A stretch of 64,000 nt of DNA. Source: an uncultured Methanomassiliicoccales archaeon. GTDB taxonomy: Archaea; Thermoplasmatota; Thermoplasmata; Methanomassiliicoccales; Methanomethylophilaceae. The notes under the pieces are model-generated. The model had not been told where the DNA came from. It was given only the letters and a program-made list of their open reading frames with translations, and did no database searches. The position numbers and the translations under genes were made by a program. Positions 26,254 to 33,866 of the stretch are shown one piece after another. Every line of letters begins with the position of its first letter. The stretch's first letter is position 1. The DNA is taken from contig CASEZY010000007.1 of the NCBI GenBank assembly GCA_949292635.1, positions 30,791 to 94,790 of the forward strand, read 5' to 3'.

Positions 26254-28500
26254 TCACTCGCACTTGGTCCATCCGCAGGACTTGCAGATGTTGCAGCCGC
26301 CCTCGAAGCGGAGCTCGTCGCCGCAGACCGGGCAGGGGTTGACCGCCTTGGCGGGGGCCAGCTCCTTCTTCTCCACGATGCCGAGTTCCTTCTTCATCTC
26401 CTTCTCCATGTCCACCAGGGCGTATCCGACGGCCATGGGGCAGCAGGATCCCCTGCTGGTGTCCTTCTTGGTGGCGGATCTGACAGCGTAGGAAGGGCAG
26501 GCGCCGCAGCTCATGAGCTGGTCCACGATGTCTTGCACTTCGCATCCGCTCCTGGCGGCCAGGGAGATCATCCTGGACAGTCCGATCATGAAGTTGTTGC
26601 ATCCGCCGGTGGATCCCTTGTTCAGGTAGGCCTCCATGAGACGGCCGGTCTTGGGGTTGAAGAACGCCGTGCAGTGCAGGCTGCCGCAGCCGGTCATCAG
26701 CTTGCGCTTCTTGCCGACAACGTTGTCCTCAACCTCCTCGACGATTCCTCTCTCTCCCTCTTCCACGGCCTTCTTGCGTGCCTCCGCCTCCTTGGCCTCC
26801 TTCTCCTTGTCCTGGGTGGACAGGATGCCGAGGCGCTTGCAGCCATCCCTGAAGACGGTGACTCCCTTGCATCCGATCTGCCAGGCGTACATGTACAGTC
26901 CGTACACGTCCTCCTGGGGGAACTCGTAGGGCAGGTTCACGGTGCTGCTGATGGATGCGTCGATGTGCATCTGCCAGGTGCCCTGCATGTTGAGCCTCTG
27001 CTTGTAATCGAGGTTCTGGGCGGTGACGAAGAACTCCGGCAGGTTGGTATCGTCCGCCAGGCCGTGGGCGTCCATGTACGCCTTCACGCAGGCGGTGTAC
27101 ACCTTGTAGTACTCGTCGTGGTCCGACAGGGATGTGGTCCTGCGGGTGTAGCTTGTGGCGAATATAGGCTCGATGCCTCCGGAGATGCCCAGCATGGTGG
27201 ACAGCGTGCCGGTGGGGGCGATGGTCAGCAGCTGGGAGTTCCTCAGACCGTACTGCTCCACCAGCTCCCTGGTCTCGGGGGTGGTGTTGTGCTGCAGGTA
27301 CGGCGATTTGAGCAGGTTGTCGATGTTGCACTTGGGGAAGGCGCCCTGCTCCTTGGCCATGAGGGCGGATTCCCTGATGGCGGCGTCCGCCATGATGAAT
27401 CCTATGCGGTCACAGACGTCCTGCGCTTCCTTTGATCCGTAGGTCAGGCCCATGCCGATGAGCATGTCCGCCAGACCCATGATGCCGAGTCCGATCTGCC
27501 TCCAGTCGGTGACGGAGTCCCTCTGCTCCTGCAGGGGGTGCAGCGGCAGTCCCTCGTCCAGGACCTCGTTCAATCCCCTGACGCAGATCCCGACAGCTTC
27601 CCTGAAGTCCTCCTCGTCGAACTTGCCGTCCTTGACGAAGGCGGCCAGGTTCATGGACCCCAGGAGACAGCTTCCTCCTGCGGGGAGGGGCTCCTCGGCG
27701 CAGGGGTTGGTGCCGGCGTAGGAGAAGTCGGGGAACTCGGACAGCAGGTTCCAGCTGGAGATCCTGTCCCAGAACAGGCATCCGGGCTCGCCGAAGTCCC
27801 AGTTGGCGTAGCAGAGCTTCTGGAAGAACTCGTAGGCGTCCAGGTTCTTGCGGATGACCTCGTTGGTCTCCGGTCTGGTGAAGGACTGGGGGTACACCTT
27901 CTTGTCCCTGACGGCGTTCATGAAGTCGTCGGAGACCCTGATGGACATGTTGGCCTTGGTGACCCTCTCCAGGTCGGTCTTCACGGACATGAACTCCTCC
28001 AGGTCTGGGTGGTCGCAGGACATGGAGAGCATGAGTGCGCCTCTCCTTCCGTGCTGTCCGATGAGGCCGGTTACGAGTGAATAGAGATCGGTGAAGGACA
28101 CCGCGCCGGATGTGACGGATGCGGTGTTGTTGATCTTGGCTCCTCTGGGTGAGAGCTTGGAGATGTCGATGCCCACCCCTCCGCCGTAGGAGGATGTGCG
28201 GGCAAGCTTCTTGGCGCATTCGAAGATGGATTCGATGTTATCCTCGGGAGGTTCGACCACGTAGCAGTTGGACAGCGTGACCTTCACGCCGTACTTGGGC
28301 AGCCCCCTGTTGGCCAGGATCCTGCCTCCGTACAGGAACTTCTGGGAGAGCATCATCTCCCTGATGGCGATGTTCCCCGCGGTGACCCTGTCCAGCCACT
28401 CGTCGAAGGATTCGCCGTTGAAGCAGTACTTCTTGTTCCAAATGTCGATTCCGAGCTTGTTGTCCTCGCCGAGCCAATTCTCTATCTTCAAGTCCTTCAC
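26254..28500 (-). CDS. nrdJ: Class II (adenosylcobalamin-dependent) ribonucleotide reductase
   Basis: Reduces ribonucleotides to deoxyribonucleotides using adenosylcobalamin, without oxygen. The roughly 748-residue protein has the finger-loop substrate motif NPCAEEPLPAGGSCLLGSMN and a C-terminal zinc-ribbon tail (CPVCGDELRFEGGC, then CKSCGW). It also contains the conserved LTIAPTGTLSTMLGISGGIE segment. A GTG start at 28500 (MKDLKIENWLGEDNKLG) fits the family. The frame stays open to an ATG at 28686 (MGCTVIPDLD), which would add 62 low-complexity residues. A cobalamin-dependent enzyme suits an anaerobic methanogen that already makes corrinoids. Confidence 0.9.
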   Translation of the reverse strand: MKDLKIENWLGEDNKLGIDIWNKKYCFNGESFDEWLDRVTAGNIAIREMMLSQKFLYGGRILANRGLPKYGVKVTLSNCYVVEPPEDNIESIFECAKKLARTSSYGGGVGIDISKLSPRGAKINNTASVTSGAVSFTDLYSLVTGLIGQHGRRGALMLSMSCDHPDLEEFMSVKTDLERVTKANMSIRVSDDFMNAVRDKKVYPQSFTRPETNEVIRKNLDAYEFFQKLCYANWDFGEPGCLFWDRISSWNLLSEFPDFSYAGTNPCAEEPLPAGGSCLLGSMNLAAFVKDGKFDEEDFREAVGICVRGLNEVLDEGLPLHPLQEQRDSVTDWRQIGLGIMGLADMLIGMGLTYGSKEAQDVCDRIGFIMADAAIRESALMAKEQGAFPKCNIDNLLKSPYLQHNTTPETRELVEQYGLRNSQLLTIAPTGTLSTMLGISGGIEPIFATSYTRRTTSLSDHDEYYKVYTACVKAYMDAHGLADDTNLPEFFVTAQNLDYKQRLNMQGTWQMHIDASISSTVNLPYEFPQEDVYGLYMYAWQIGCKGVTVFRDGCKRLGILSTQDKEKEAKEAEARKKAVEEGERGIVEEVEDNVVGKKRKLMTGCGSLHCTAFFNPKTGRLMEAYLNKGSTGGCNNFMIGLSRMISLAARSGCEVQDIVDQLMSCGACPSYAVRSATKKDTSRGSCCPMAVGYALVDMEKEMKKELGIVEKKELAPAKAVNPCPVCGDELRFEGGCNICKSCGWTKCE

Positions 28501-28576
28501 CTGAGCCTTGGTGCTGCATGGTGTGGACCGTATTAACCTTATGGAGACGGTAGGGAAGAAGGTCGTTCTGAGGCCC

Positions 28577-28702
28577 TCCGCCCCCTGTGGCGGATGTCGG
28601 AGAGGGTCCCTGCCCGGACCCCCTCCGGGTCCGTTGAAGCCGTTTGAGGTATAGGTGTCGAGATCCGGGATGACGGTGCATCCCATGTCGGCCCACAGCC
28701 GA
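28577..28702 (-). promoter_or_regulatory. Structured leader between promoter and nrdJ
   Basis: Three perfect hairpins lie in the roughly 200 nt before the GTG start: TCGGC/GCCGA at 28688-28702, GGACCC/GGGTCC at 28616-28632, and TCCGCC/GGCGGA at 28577-28594. They could form a regulatory leader. If translation begins at 28686 instead, this segment is coding. Confidence 0.35.
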
Positions 28703-28722
28703 TGTTACCACATGCATCCCTT

Positions 28723-28733
28723 GGTATTTAAAC
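28723..28733 (-). promoter_or_regulatory. TATA box of nrdJ
   Basis: On the minus strand GTTTAAATACC, a near-consensus TATA element, is flanked upstream by an inverted repeat at 28735-28753. Initiation near 28700 is inferred. Confidence 0.5.
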
Positions 28734-28734
28734 A

Positions 28735-28763
28735 GTTGGATGTACCATCCAACAACCATCCAA
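28735..28763. promoter_or_regulatory. Candidate operator upstream of nrdJ
   Basis: The perfect inverted repeat GTTGGATG-TAC-CATCCAAC at 28735-28753 is followed by a further ACCATCCAA at 28755-28763, spaced 11 bp from the first ACCATCCAA copy. The sites abut the TATA box, the usual position of a regulator of initiation. Confidence 0.5.
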
Positions 28764-28780
28764 TATAAGAGAGAAGAGCA

Positions 28781-28796
28781 GACCGCGGGTGCGGTC
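28781..28796 (-). terminator. Terminator-like hairpin after leuS
   Basis: The perfect stem GACCGC/GCGGTC with a 4-nt loop begins 19 nt past the leuS stop and is followed on the minus strand by the T-rich TGCTCTTCTCTCTTA. Confidence 0.45.
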
Positions 28797-28815
28797 ATGT
28801 GTTTGTCTGGCTCTC

Positions 28816-31719
28816 TCACTCCAGCAGGATTGCGGGCCTGCCGGGGACGGCGGCCTTGGACTTGCCTGCGGGGTCGTAGATGCCCTCGGCGTCGGTGTCG
28901 ATGACCTGCACCTCGGTACCCAGGTCCGCACCGATGAATCCGGCTGCCGATGTCAGCAGGGTGTTCTCGTCGGTGTCCGCTATCGATCTCACCTTCTCGG
29001 GGGTGCTGCGCATGTGGTCCGCGGCCACCTTCTTGCACAGCTCCGACACGGCCTTCCCGCGGCTCCTGAGCTCCGGGTCCGCCATGCACGTCTTGGTGAG
29101 CCCGGGCACGTCGAGCCTGCCCTCGGACAGCAGGTCCGCGGCGTTGGACACCACCTTCCGCTTCCAGGCGGGGGCGGTGTACAGGATCACCTTGGCGGGC
29201 TGCATGCCGGTGACCTTCACGATCTGCGCGGCATCCGACATCACGTATCTGATCAGGTCCTCGCCGTATTCCGCCTCCGGGCAGTCCAGGGCGGGGTCGT
29301 ACTCAGGGAACTGGGCTTCTGACGCAAGGCCTTCGAAGCCCTCCCTCTCCCAAAGCTCCTCCACGGTGTGGGGGGTCACGGGCATCATGGCGGTGAACCA
29401 TCTGCGGTACACCTCCCTCAGCGCGGAGCGGCAGTGGCCTCCCCTGCGGGTGTACCACTTCAGGTCGTTGAACATCTCGAAGTAGGCGGTGGAGGCCATC
29501 ATCCTCAGGTCAAGGCGGTCCATGGCGTCCCTGATGGTCTTGACATGACCGTTGAATCTGGAGACCAGCCACCTGTCGATCTTCCCCATGGGGATGTCCT
29601 CTGCGGAATCGTCCAGTTCGCCGACGAACGCCTGTATGCGGTCCAGCCTCTGCCTGTAGGAGAGCACGTTCTCCTCGTCCCACTCCACATCCGCGAAGGG
29701 CGATGCCACGTGCGCATAGTACAGCCTGAGGGCGTCCACGCCGTAGGTGTCCGCCGCGCCGGGGATGGGCTGTGCACCACCCTTGGACTTGGAGATCTTG
29801 TCCCCCTTGCCGGTGGTCTTGTTCTTCTTGCCCGTCACATACCAATTGACCATGATGCCCCTGGGCCACTTCTCCTCCGGCAGGATGGCGACGTGGTTCT
29901 TCAGGAAGGCGGGGAAGTGCACGGTCATGTGCTCCTTTCCGCCAAGGTTGAGGTCCAGGGGGTACCAGTAGTTCACGTCCTTGGCTATCTGTTCCAGAAG
30001 CTCCGCGGATATGCCGGTCTCCTTGGACACGGCATCCCTGTCGCCGATGCCCAGGATCACGTGGTCGAAGAAGGCCTCGGTCATCTGTTCCGGCTTCAGC
30101 CTTCCGTCGTTGGCGTACATGGATATGCAGTAGTAGATCGGGTAGAGGGTGGAGTCGGAGATGGCCTCGATGATCCACTTGTCGTCGTACGGGAATCTAG
30201 TTCCCAGCCAGTTGCCCAGGCGCACGCAGGCCCTCTCCCTGAACCAGGAGAGCACGCCCTGCACGTTGTTGTAGTACTCTGTGGGCATGATGTCCATGCT
30301 CTTGCAGTGCCTTTGCGTCTCCTCGGTGAGCTGCTTGTCGGCGTAGTTGATGAACCACTGGTCGTCGATCCTGCGGATGAAGACTCTGCGTCCGCACCTG
30401 CAGACGACCTCTTCCGTAAGATCGTAGAACACGTCCGCTTCGCCGGCGTCCAGCATGGCCTGCTTCATGCGGTCCTTGGCCACGTCCACCTTCAGGCCGG
30501 CGTACTCGCCGCAGATGGCGTTCATGCGGCCCATGTGGTAGCCGTCCTTGTAGACCTGCTTCTTCGCCTCAACCAGCTTGGGGTCCCCGGGGGCGGTGAT
30601 GCCCATGCGGTCGATGATATCCTTGGCGGGGAACTGTCCGTAGCCCTCCATGTCAATGATCGCTATCGGCACCACGGAATCCAGTAGCTCCTTGGAGAGG
30701 TTGAACTCCTGCTGCATGGCGGTGTCCTTCTTCAGGGCCTCCAGGGAGATCCAGTCGTCGGGCGCGTCCGAGGGGACGGAGGTGACGAGACCGGTACCGA
30801 CGTCCGGGTCGCAGAACCTGGCGGGCAGCACCGGGATGTCCCTGTGGATCATGGGGGCGGTGCACATCCATCCGATGAGCTCCCTGCCGGGGATGGCGCC
30901 GATGTCCTCGATGCCGTCCTTCTGGTGGGACAGCTTCTCCGCGGCCTGGGGCGAGACGATCCATGTCTCGTCGCCGACCTTCACCCTGCGGTACTCCACG
31001 TCCGGGTTCACCCAGAAGCACACCTGACCGTAGACGGTCTCCGGCCTGAGGGTCGCTGCAATCAGATATTCGTCGCCGTGGCGGAACTTCAGCAGGGTGT
31101 ATTCCTGCGTTTCGGCGTTGCCGCCCTTGGAGATGTCGGTTTCGGAAGCATCAACGGCCACCGGTCCGCAGGAGGGGCAGGCCGGAGCGAAGTAGGGTTT
31201 CTGTATCAGGAGGTTCTTGTCGTGGAGCTTGCGGAACTGCCACTGTATGAACTTGGCGTAATCGGGGTAGAGGGTGCAGGTGAATCTGCGCCAGTCGGCC
31301 AGGAAGCCGAAGCGCCTCCAGTACTCGTTCACATACACGCCGTTGAAGAACTCCACCACGTTCATGGGCTCGGTGAGCTCGGCAACCTTCTCCTTGGGGC
31401 ATCCGTTCCTGAGGAGGTAGTCGATGGTGTTCTCGTCGCCCTTGCGGATCTTCTCCGCCAGGGAGATGGACCCGTTGCCGGTGGCGTGGGTGCCCACGGG
31501 GAACAGGACGTTGTATCCCGTCATGCGCTTGTAGCGTCCGATGGCGTCCACGTAGCTGAAGCCGCGCATGTGCCCCACATGGAGGTACCCGGTCACCCCG
31601 GGGTAGGCGAATATCAGCATGTACTTCGGGCGGCCGTCGACCCTGTCGGACCTGTCCAGCCCCTTCTCTGCCCATCTCTTCTGCCACTTCCTCTCCATCT
31701 CAGCGTATGCGGATGCCAT
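28816..31719 (-). CDS. leuS: Leucyl-tRNA synthetase, archaeal type
   Basis: A 967-residue class I aminoacyl-tRNA synthetase that charges tRNA-Leu. The HIGH-type motif HVGHMRG is at about residues 47-53. The editing (CP1) domain follows with TLRPETVYG. The signature GDKISKSKGGAQP represents KMSKS at about residues 645-655. Length and the C-terminal extension match archaeal/eukaryotic LeuRS. The ATG at 31719 gives the usual N-terminus (EMERKWQKRWAEKGL). It is monocistronic, with the RHH/FtsZ-like operon divergent. Confidence 0.96.
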   Translation of the reverse strand: MASAYAEMERKWQKRWAEKGLDRSDRVDGRPKYMLIFAYPGVTGYLHVGHMRGFSYVDAIGRYKRMTGYNVLFPVGTHATGNGSISLAEKIRKGDENTIDYLLRNGCPKEKVAELTEPMNVVEFFNGVYVNEYWRRFGFLADWRRFTCTLYPDYAKFIQWQFRKLHDKNLLIQKPYFAPACPSCGPVAVDASETDISKGGNAETQEYTLLKFRHGDEYLIAATLRPETVYGQVCFWVNPDVEYRRVKVGDETWIVSPQAAEKLSHQKDGIEDIGAIPGRELIGWMCTAPMIHRDIPVLPARFCDPDVGTGLVTSVPSDAPDDWISLEALKKDTAMQQEFNLSKELLDSVVPIAIIDMEGYGQFPAKDIIDRMGITAPGDPKLVEAKKQVYKDGYHMGRMNAICGEYAGLKVDVAKDRMKQAMLDAGEADVFYDLTEEVVCRCGRRVFIRRIDDQWFINYADKQLTEETQRHCKSMDIMPTEYYNNVQGVLSWFRERACVRLGNWLGTRFPYDDKWIIEAISDSTLYPIYYCISMYANDGRLKPEQMTEAFFDHVILGIGDRDAVSKETGISAELLEQIAKDVNYWYPLDLNLGGKEHMTVHFPAFLKNHVAILPEEKWPRGIMVNWYVTGKKNKTTGKGDKISKSKGGAQPIPGAADTYGVDALRLYYAHVASPFADVEWDEENVLSYRQRLDRIQAFVGELDDSAEDIPMGKIDRWLVSRFNGHVKTIRDAMDRLDLRMMASTAYFEMFNDLKWYTRRGGHCRSALREVYRRWFTAMMPVTPHTVEELWEREGFEGLASEAQFPEYDPALDCPEAEYGEDLIRYVMSDAAQIVKVTGMQPAKVILYTAPAWKRKVVSNAADLLSEGRLDVPGLTKTCMADPELRSRGKAVSELCKKVAADHMRSTPEKVRSIADTDENTLLTSAAGFIGADLGTEVQVIDTDAEGIYDPAGKSKAAVPGRPAILLE

Positions 31720-31842
31720 GATCGCCAGCTCCTAGCTTGTATTGCGGCGGGTTAGGCCAAGGTCTTTATTATAATTCGCGATAGGGTAAGCACTATAGAA
31801 AGCGGGCTCGGGGACAAATCTTCGTCGTTCCCCCGAAAGCCT

Positions 31843-31883
31843 GTAGGACATTGTCATACTACTTGTCCTGCAAAGTAGGACAT
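31843..31883. promoter_or_regulatory. Repeated operator in front of the RHH/FtsZ-like operon
   Basis: GTAGGACA occurs at 31843-31850 and again at 31875-31882, 32 bp apart (about three helical turns). Between them TGTCCT (31864-31869) forms the inverted repeat TGTCCT-N7-AGGACA with the second copy. The array abuts the TATA box at 31879-31889, a typical arrangement for repression or autoregulation by a ribbon-helix-helix protein. Confidence 0.6.
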
Positions 31884-31889
31884 GTTTAA
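31879..31889 (+). promoter_or_regulatory. TATA box of the RHH/FtsZ-like operon
   Basis: ATGTTTAAATA-type element directly downstream of, and overlapping, the last GTAGGACA copy. Initiation near 31912 would give a leader of about 50 nt with AGGTG before the ATG at 31963. Confidence 0.5.
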
Positions 31890-31962
31890 ATACCACCTCG
31901 CTGATGGAGATTATGCTCTGAAAGGGATGGGAACTCTACAGGAGCAAACGCAGGTGAACGAC

Positions 31963-32319
31963 ATGGACGACGAGAAGATCTCACTGAGGATCGGCGGGGA
32001 CGAGCTTCGCGAAATCGACGCTTATCTTGCCGAGCACCCCGAGCTCGGAAGCCGTTCTTTGTTCATCAGGACAGCTGTCCGCGAGTACATCGGAAGGGAT
32101 GCAGATGTATCCGCGGGACCGGAACCCGCCGGCAACGGCGTCTTCGTCAGGCTGACGGAGGCGCAGATGGCGGCGCTGGACGCACTGGTCGGCACCATCT
32201 ACTTCGACCGCGAAGCGGTGATGTGGTCCCTGGTGTCGAAGCTAATCGGGGCTGAGGGGATGGCCGAGAGCGAGGCCCGCAAGGCCTTCCAGATGGCGAC
32301 ATCCAACATACCTCAGTGA
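31963..32319 (+). CDS. Ribbon-helix-helix regulator
   Basis: A 118-residue protein whose first 45 residues form a ribbon-helix-helix DNA-binding domain (EKISLRIGGDELREIDAYL, then SRSLFIRTAVREYIG). The C-terminal half is an uncharacterised helical domain that could oligomerise. The start at 31963 is set by the RHH strand and an upstream AGGTG; the frame is open to 31882. It overlaps the FtsZ-like gene by GTGA, so the two are coupled. In haloarchaea RHH proteins of the CdrS type are encoded with ftsZ and control division, which gives a precedent but not proof. Confidence 0.85.
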   Translation: MDDEKISLRIGGDELREIDAYLAEHPELGSRSLFIRTAVREYIGRDADVSAGPEPAGNGVFVRLTEAQMAALDALVGTIYFDREAVMWSLVSKLIGAEGMAESEARKAFQMATSNIPQ

Positions 32320-33092
32320 AAACAGAAGGGATGGCAGAGGCGGGGAGACCCGCCGATGCACTCAAACCGCTTAAGGAAAGGATTGGCATGGACAGCAGCA
32401 ACGTCGAGATCGAGCCCAGGGTGGCAGTGGTCGGGGTCGGCGGAGCCGGATGCAACGCGGTGTCCTTCGTGTACCGCGGCTTCCCGGAGGCCGACGCGGT
32501 TGCCATAAACACCGACAGGGATGCACTACACGCCACGCAGGCGGACAGGAAGCTCTACATCTGTAGGTCCGTGACCAAGGGCGAAGGCACCAAGGGGGAC
32601 AGCCTCCTCGGACGCAGGTGCGCACAGGCGCATCTGGAGGAGATCGAGGCTGTGCTCTCCGGGTACGACGCGGTGTTCATCGTCGCAGGGATGGGCGGCG
32701 GTACCGGCACCGGGGCCGCACCTATAGTCGCCGAGATTGCCCAGAGGATGGGACTCATCACCCTCGCCATACCGATAATGCCGTTCTCCTTCGAGACCGC
32801 CAGGTCGGAGAGCGCCGCGTCGGGCCTGGCAAGGCTCAGGTCCGTCTGCAACATGACCCTGCCCGTGAGCAACGATGCTGCCGCATCTTCCATGCCGGAC
32901 GCCACCGTGCCCGAGATGTTCAGGGCCGTGAACAAGAGCATAGCGGACTACATCCGCAGGACATCCGCCAAGTTGTCCGACGCATTCGCGGAGGAGCTGG
33001 AGGACGTGATCGCCCAGGAGGAGGAGAGGCTCCATCCCGGATTCGGCGGGGGTTCTCCCGAGATGCCCCTGGACCAGTCCGCAGACAACTGA
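32316..33092 (+). CDS. FtsZ/tubulin-family GTPase-domain protein lacking the C-terminal half
   Basis: A 258-residue protein with a clear FtsZ nucleotide-binding domain: VVGVGGAGCNAVSF (T1), the tubulin signature GMGGGTGTGAAP at about residues 125-136 (T4), and AIPIMPFSFE. Canonical FtsZ is about 350-400 residues. Here the T7 catalytic loop NxDxxD and the whole C-terminal domain are missing, replaced by a charged helical tail (AFAEELEDVIAQEEERL). It may bind GTP but should not form a standard hydrolysing filament. Starts at GTG 32316, ATG 32331 and ATG 32388 (AAGGA upstream) are all possible. Confidence 0.82.
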   Translation: MKTEGMAEAGRPADALKPLKERIGMDSSNVEIEPRVAVVGVGGAGCNAVSFVYRGFPEADAVAINTDRDALHATQADRKLYICRSVTKGEGTKGDSLLGRRCAQAHLEEIEAVLSGYDAVFIVAGMGGGTGTGAAPIVAEIAQRMGLITLAIPIMPFSFETARSESAASGLARLRSVCNMTLPVSNDAAASSMPDATVPEMFRAVNKSIADYIRRTSAKLSDAFAEELEDVIAQEEERLHPGFGGGSPEMPLDQSADN

Positions 33093-33109
33093 CGATTAAT
33101 TCTCTCCCC

Positions 33110-33127
33110 GCGGGGGGCAACCCCCGC
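33110..33127 (+). terminator. Terminator hairpin after the FtsZ-like gene
   Basis: The perfect 7-bp stem GCGGGGG/CCCCCGC closes on a GCAA tetraloop, 18 nt past the stop, and is followed by CCCCTTTTCC. Confidence 0.6.
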
Positions 33128-33243
33128 ACAACCCCTTTTCCCGATTCTTGCGAGATCATTACTGGGGACGGGCCGTTATCGTCCCAGGTTATCGCCCCGG
33201 ATGCGGTCGTCTCCCGATATTGTGGGAAAAAAGATGGGTGACG

Positions 33244-33268
33244 TGCGGTAGGACGCCGTCCTACCGCA
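33244..33268. terminator. 11-bp hairpin between convergent genes
   Basis: TGCGGTAGGAC-GCC-GTCCTACCGCA is a perfect inverted repeat 4 nt past the iorB stop. It may terminate both converging operons. It also repeats the GTAGGAC core of the operator at 31843-31883. Confidence 0.55.
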
Positions 33269-33272
33269 GGGT

Positions 33273-33866
33273 TCACGCCTTGGACATCCTCTCGTAGCCC
33301 AGCTCGAACGCCTTCACGTTCAGCTCGACGGATTTCGGGGGGACGTTCTTCTTCAGCTGCTCGAGCAGGAACTCCTTCTTCAGGGGGAAGCCCTCCACCG
33401 CCGCGGTGGCGCCGATCATGACGGCGTTGGCGGCTACCGCTCTCCCTGCCTCCAGGGCGAGGGAGGTGGCATCGATGGTCTTGACCCTCTCCGTGACCTT
33501 CCTGACGGAGGCTACGATGTCGTCCACCTCGGGGTAGGTCTCGAATCCCGCCGCCACCATGGAGGGGAACAGCGGGTCCAGGTTCATGACGATGGTGGAG
33601 TCCTTGTTGCAGAGCTTTAGGTTCCTGCAGGTCTCCGCAGGCTCGAATCCCAACAGCAGGTCCGCCCCGCCCACCGGCTCCAGCGGACTGACCACGCCGT
33701 CACCGAACCTCAATGTGCAGAGCACGCTTCCTCCTCTCTGGGCCATGCCGTGGACCTCGCTCATGGCCACGTCGTAGCCGGCCTCCATGGCCGCGTTGCC
33801 CAGTACCATGGATGCCAGGAGGACGCCCTGTCCTCCCACTCCGACGATCTGAACGGAATACTTCAT
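33273..33866 (-). CDS. iorB: Indolepyruvate:ferredoxin oxidoreductase, beta subunit
   Basis: A 197-residue gamma-type oxidoreductase subunit (MKYSVQIVGVGGQGVLLASM, SEVHGMAQRGGSVLCTLRFG). With IorA it catalyses reversible conversion of aryl pyruvates to aryl-acetyl-CoA plus CO2 with ferredoxin. In methanogens it can run in the reductive direction to build aromatic amino acids from aryl acids, matching the two PaaK-type ligases in this window. Its start overlaps the iorA stop (TGATG at 33868-33864), so translation is coupled. Confidence 0.92.
   Translation of the reverse strand: MKYSVQIVGVGGQGVLLASMVLGNAAMEAGYDVAMSEVHGMAQRGGSVLCTLRFGDGVVSPLEPVGGADLLLGFEPAETCRNLKLCNKDSTIVMNLDPLFPSMVAAGFETYPEVDDIVASVRKVTERVKTIDATSLALEAGRAVAANAVMIGATAAVEGFPLKKEFLLEQLKKNVPPKSVELNVKAFELGYERMSKA

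Noticed and set aside
28501..28730. Cobalamin riboswitch before nrdJ
   Set aside because: Hairpins exist and one contains GCCACAGG-like sequence, but the B12-box and core layout are not recognisable. Only a structured leader is reported.
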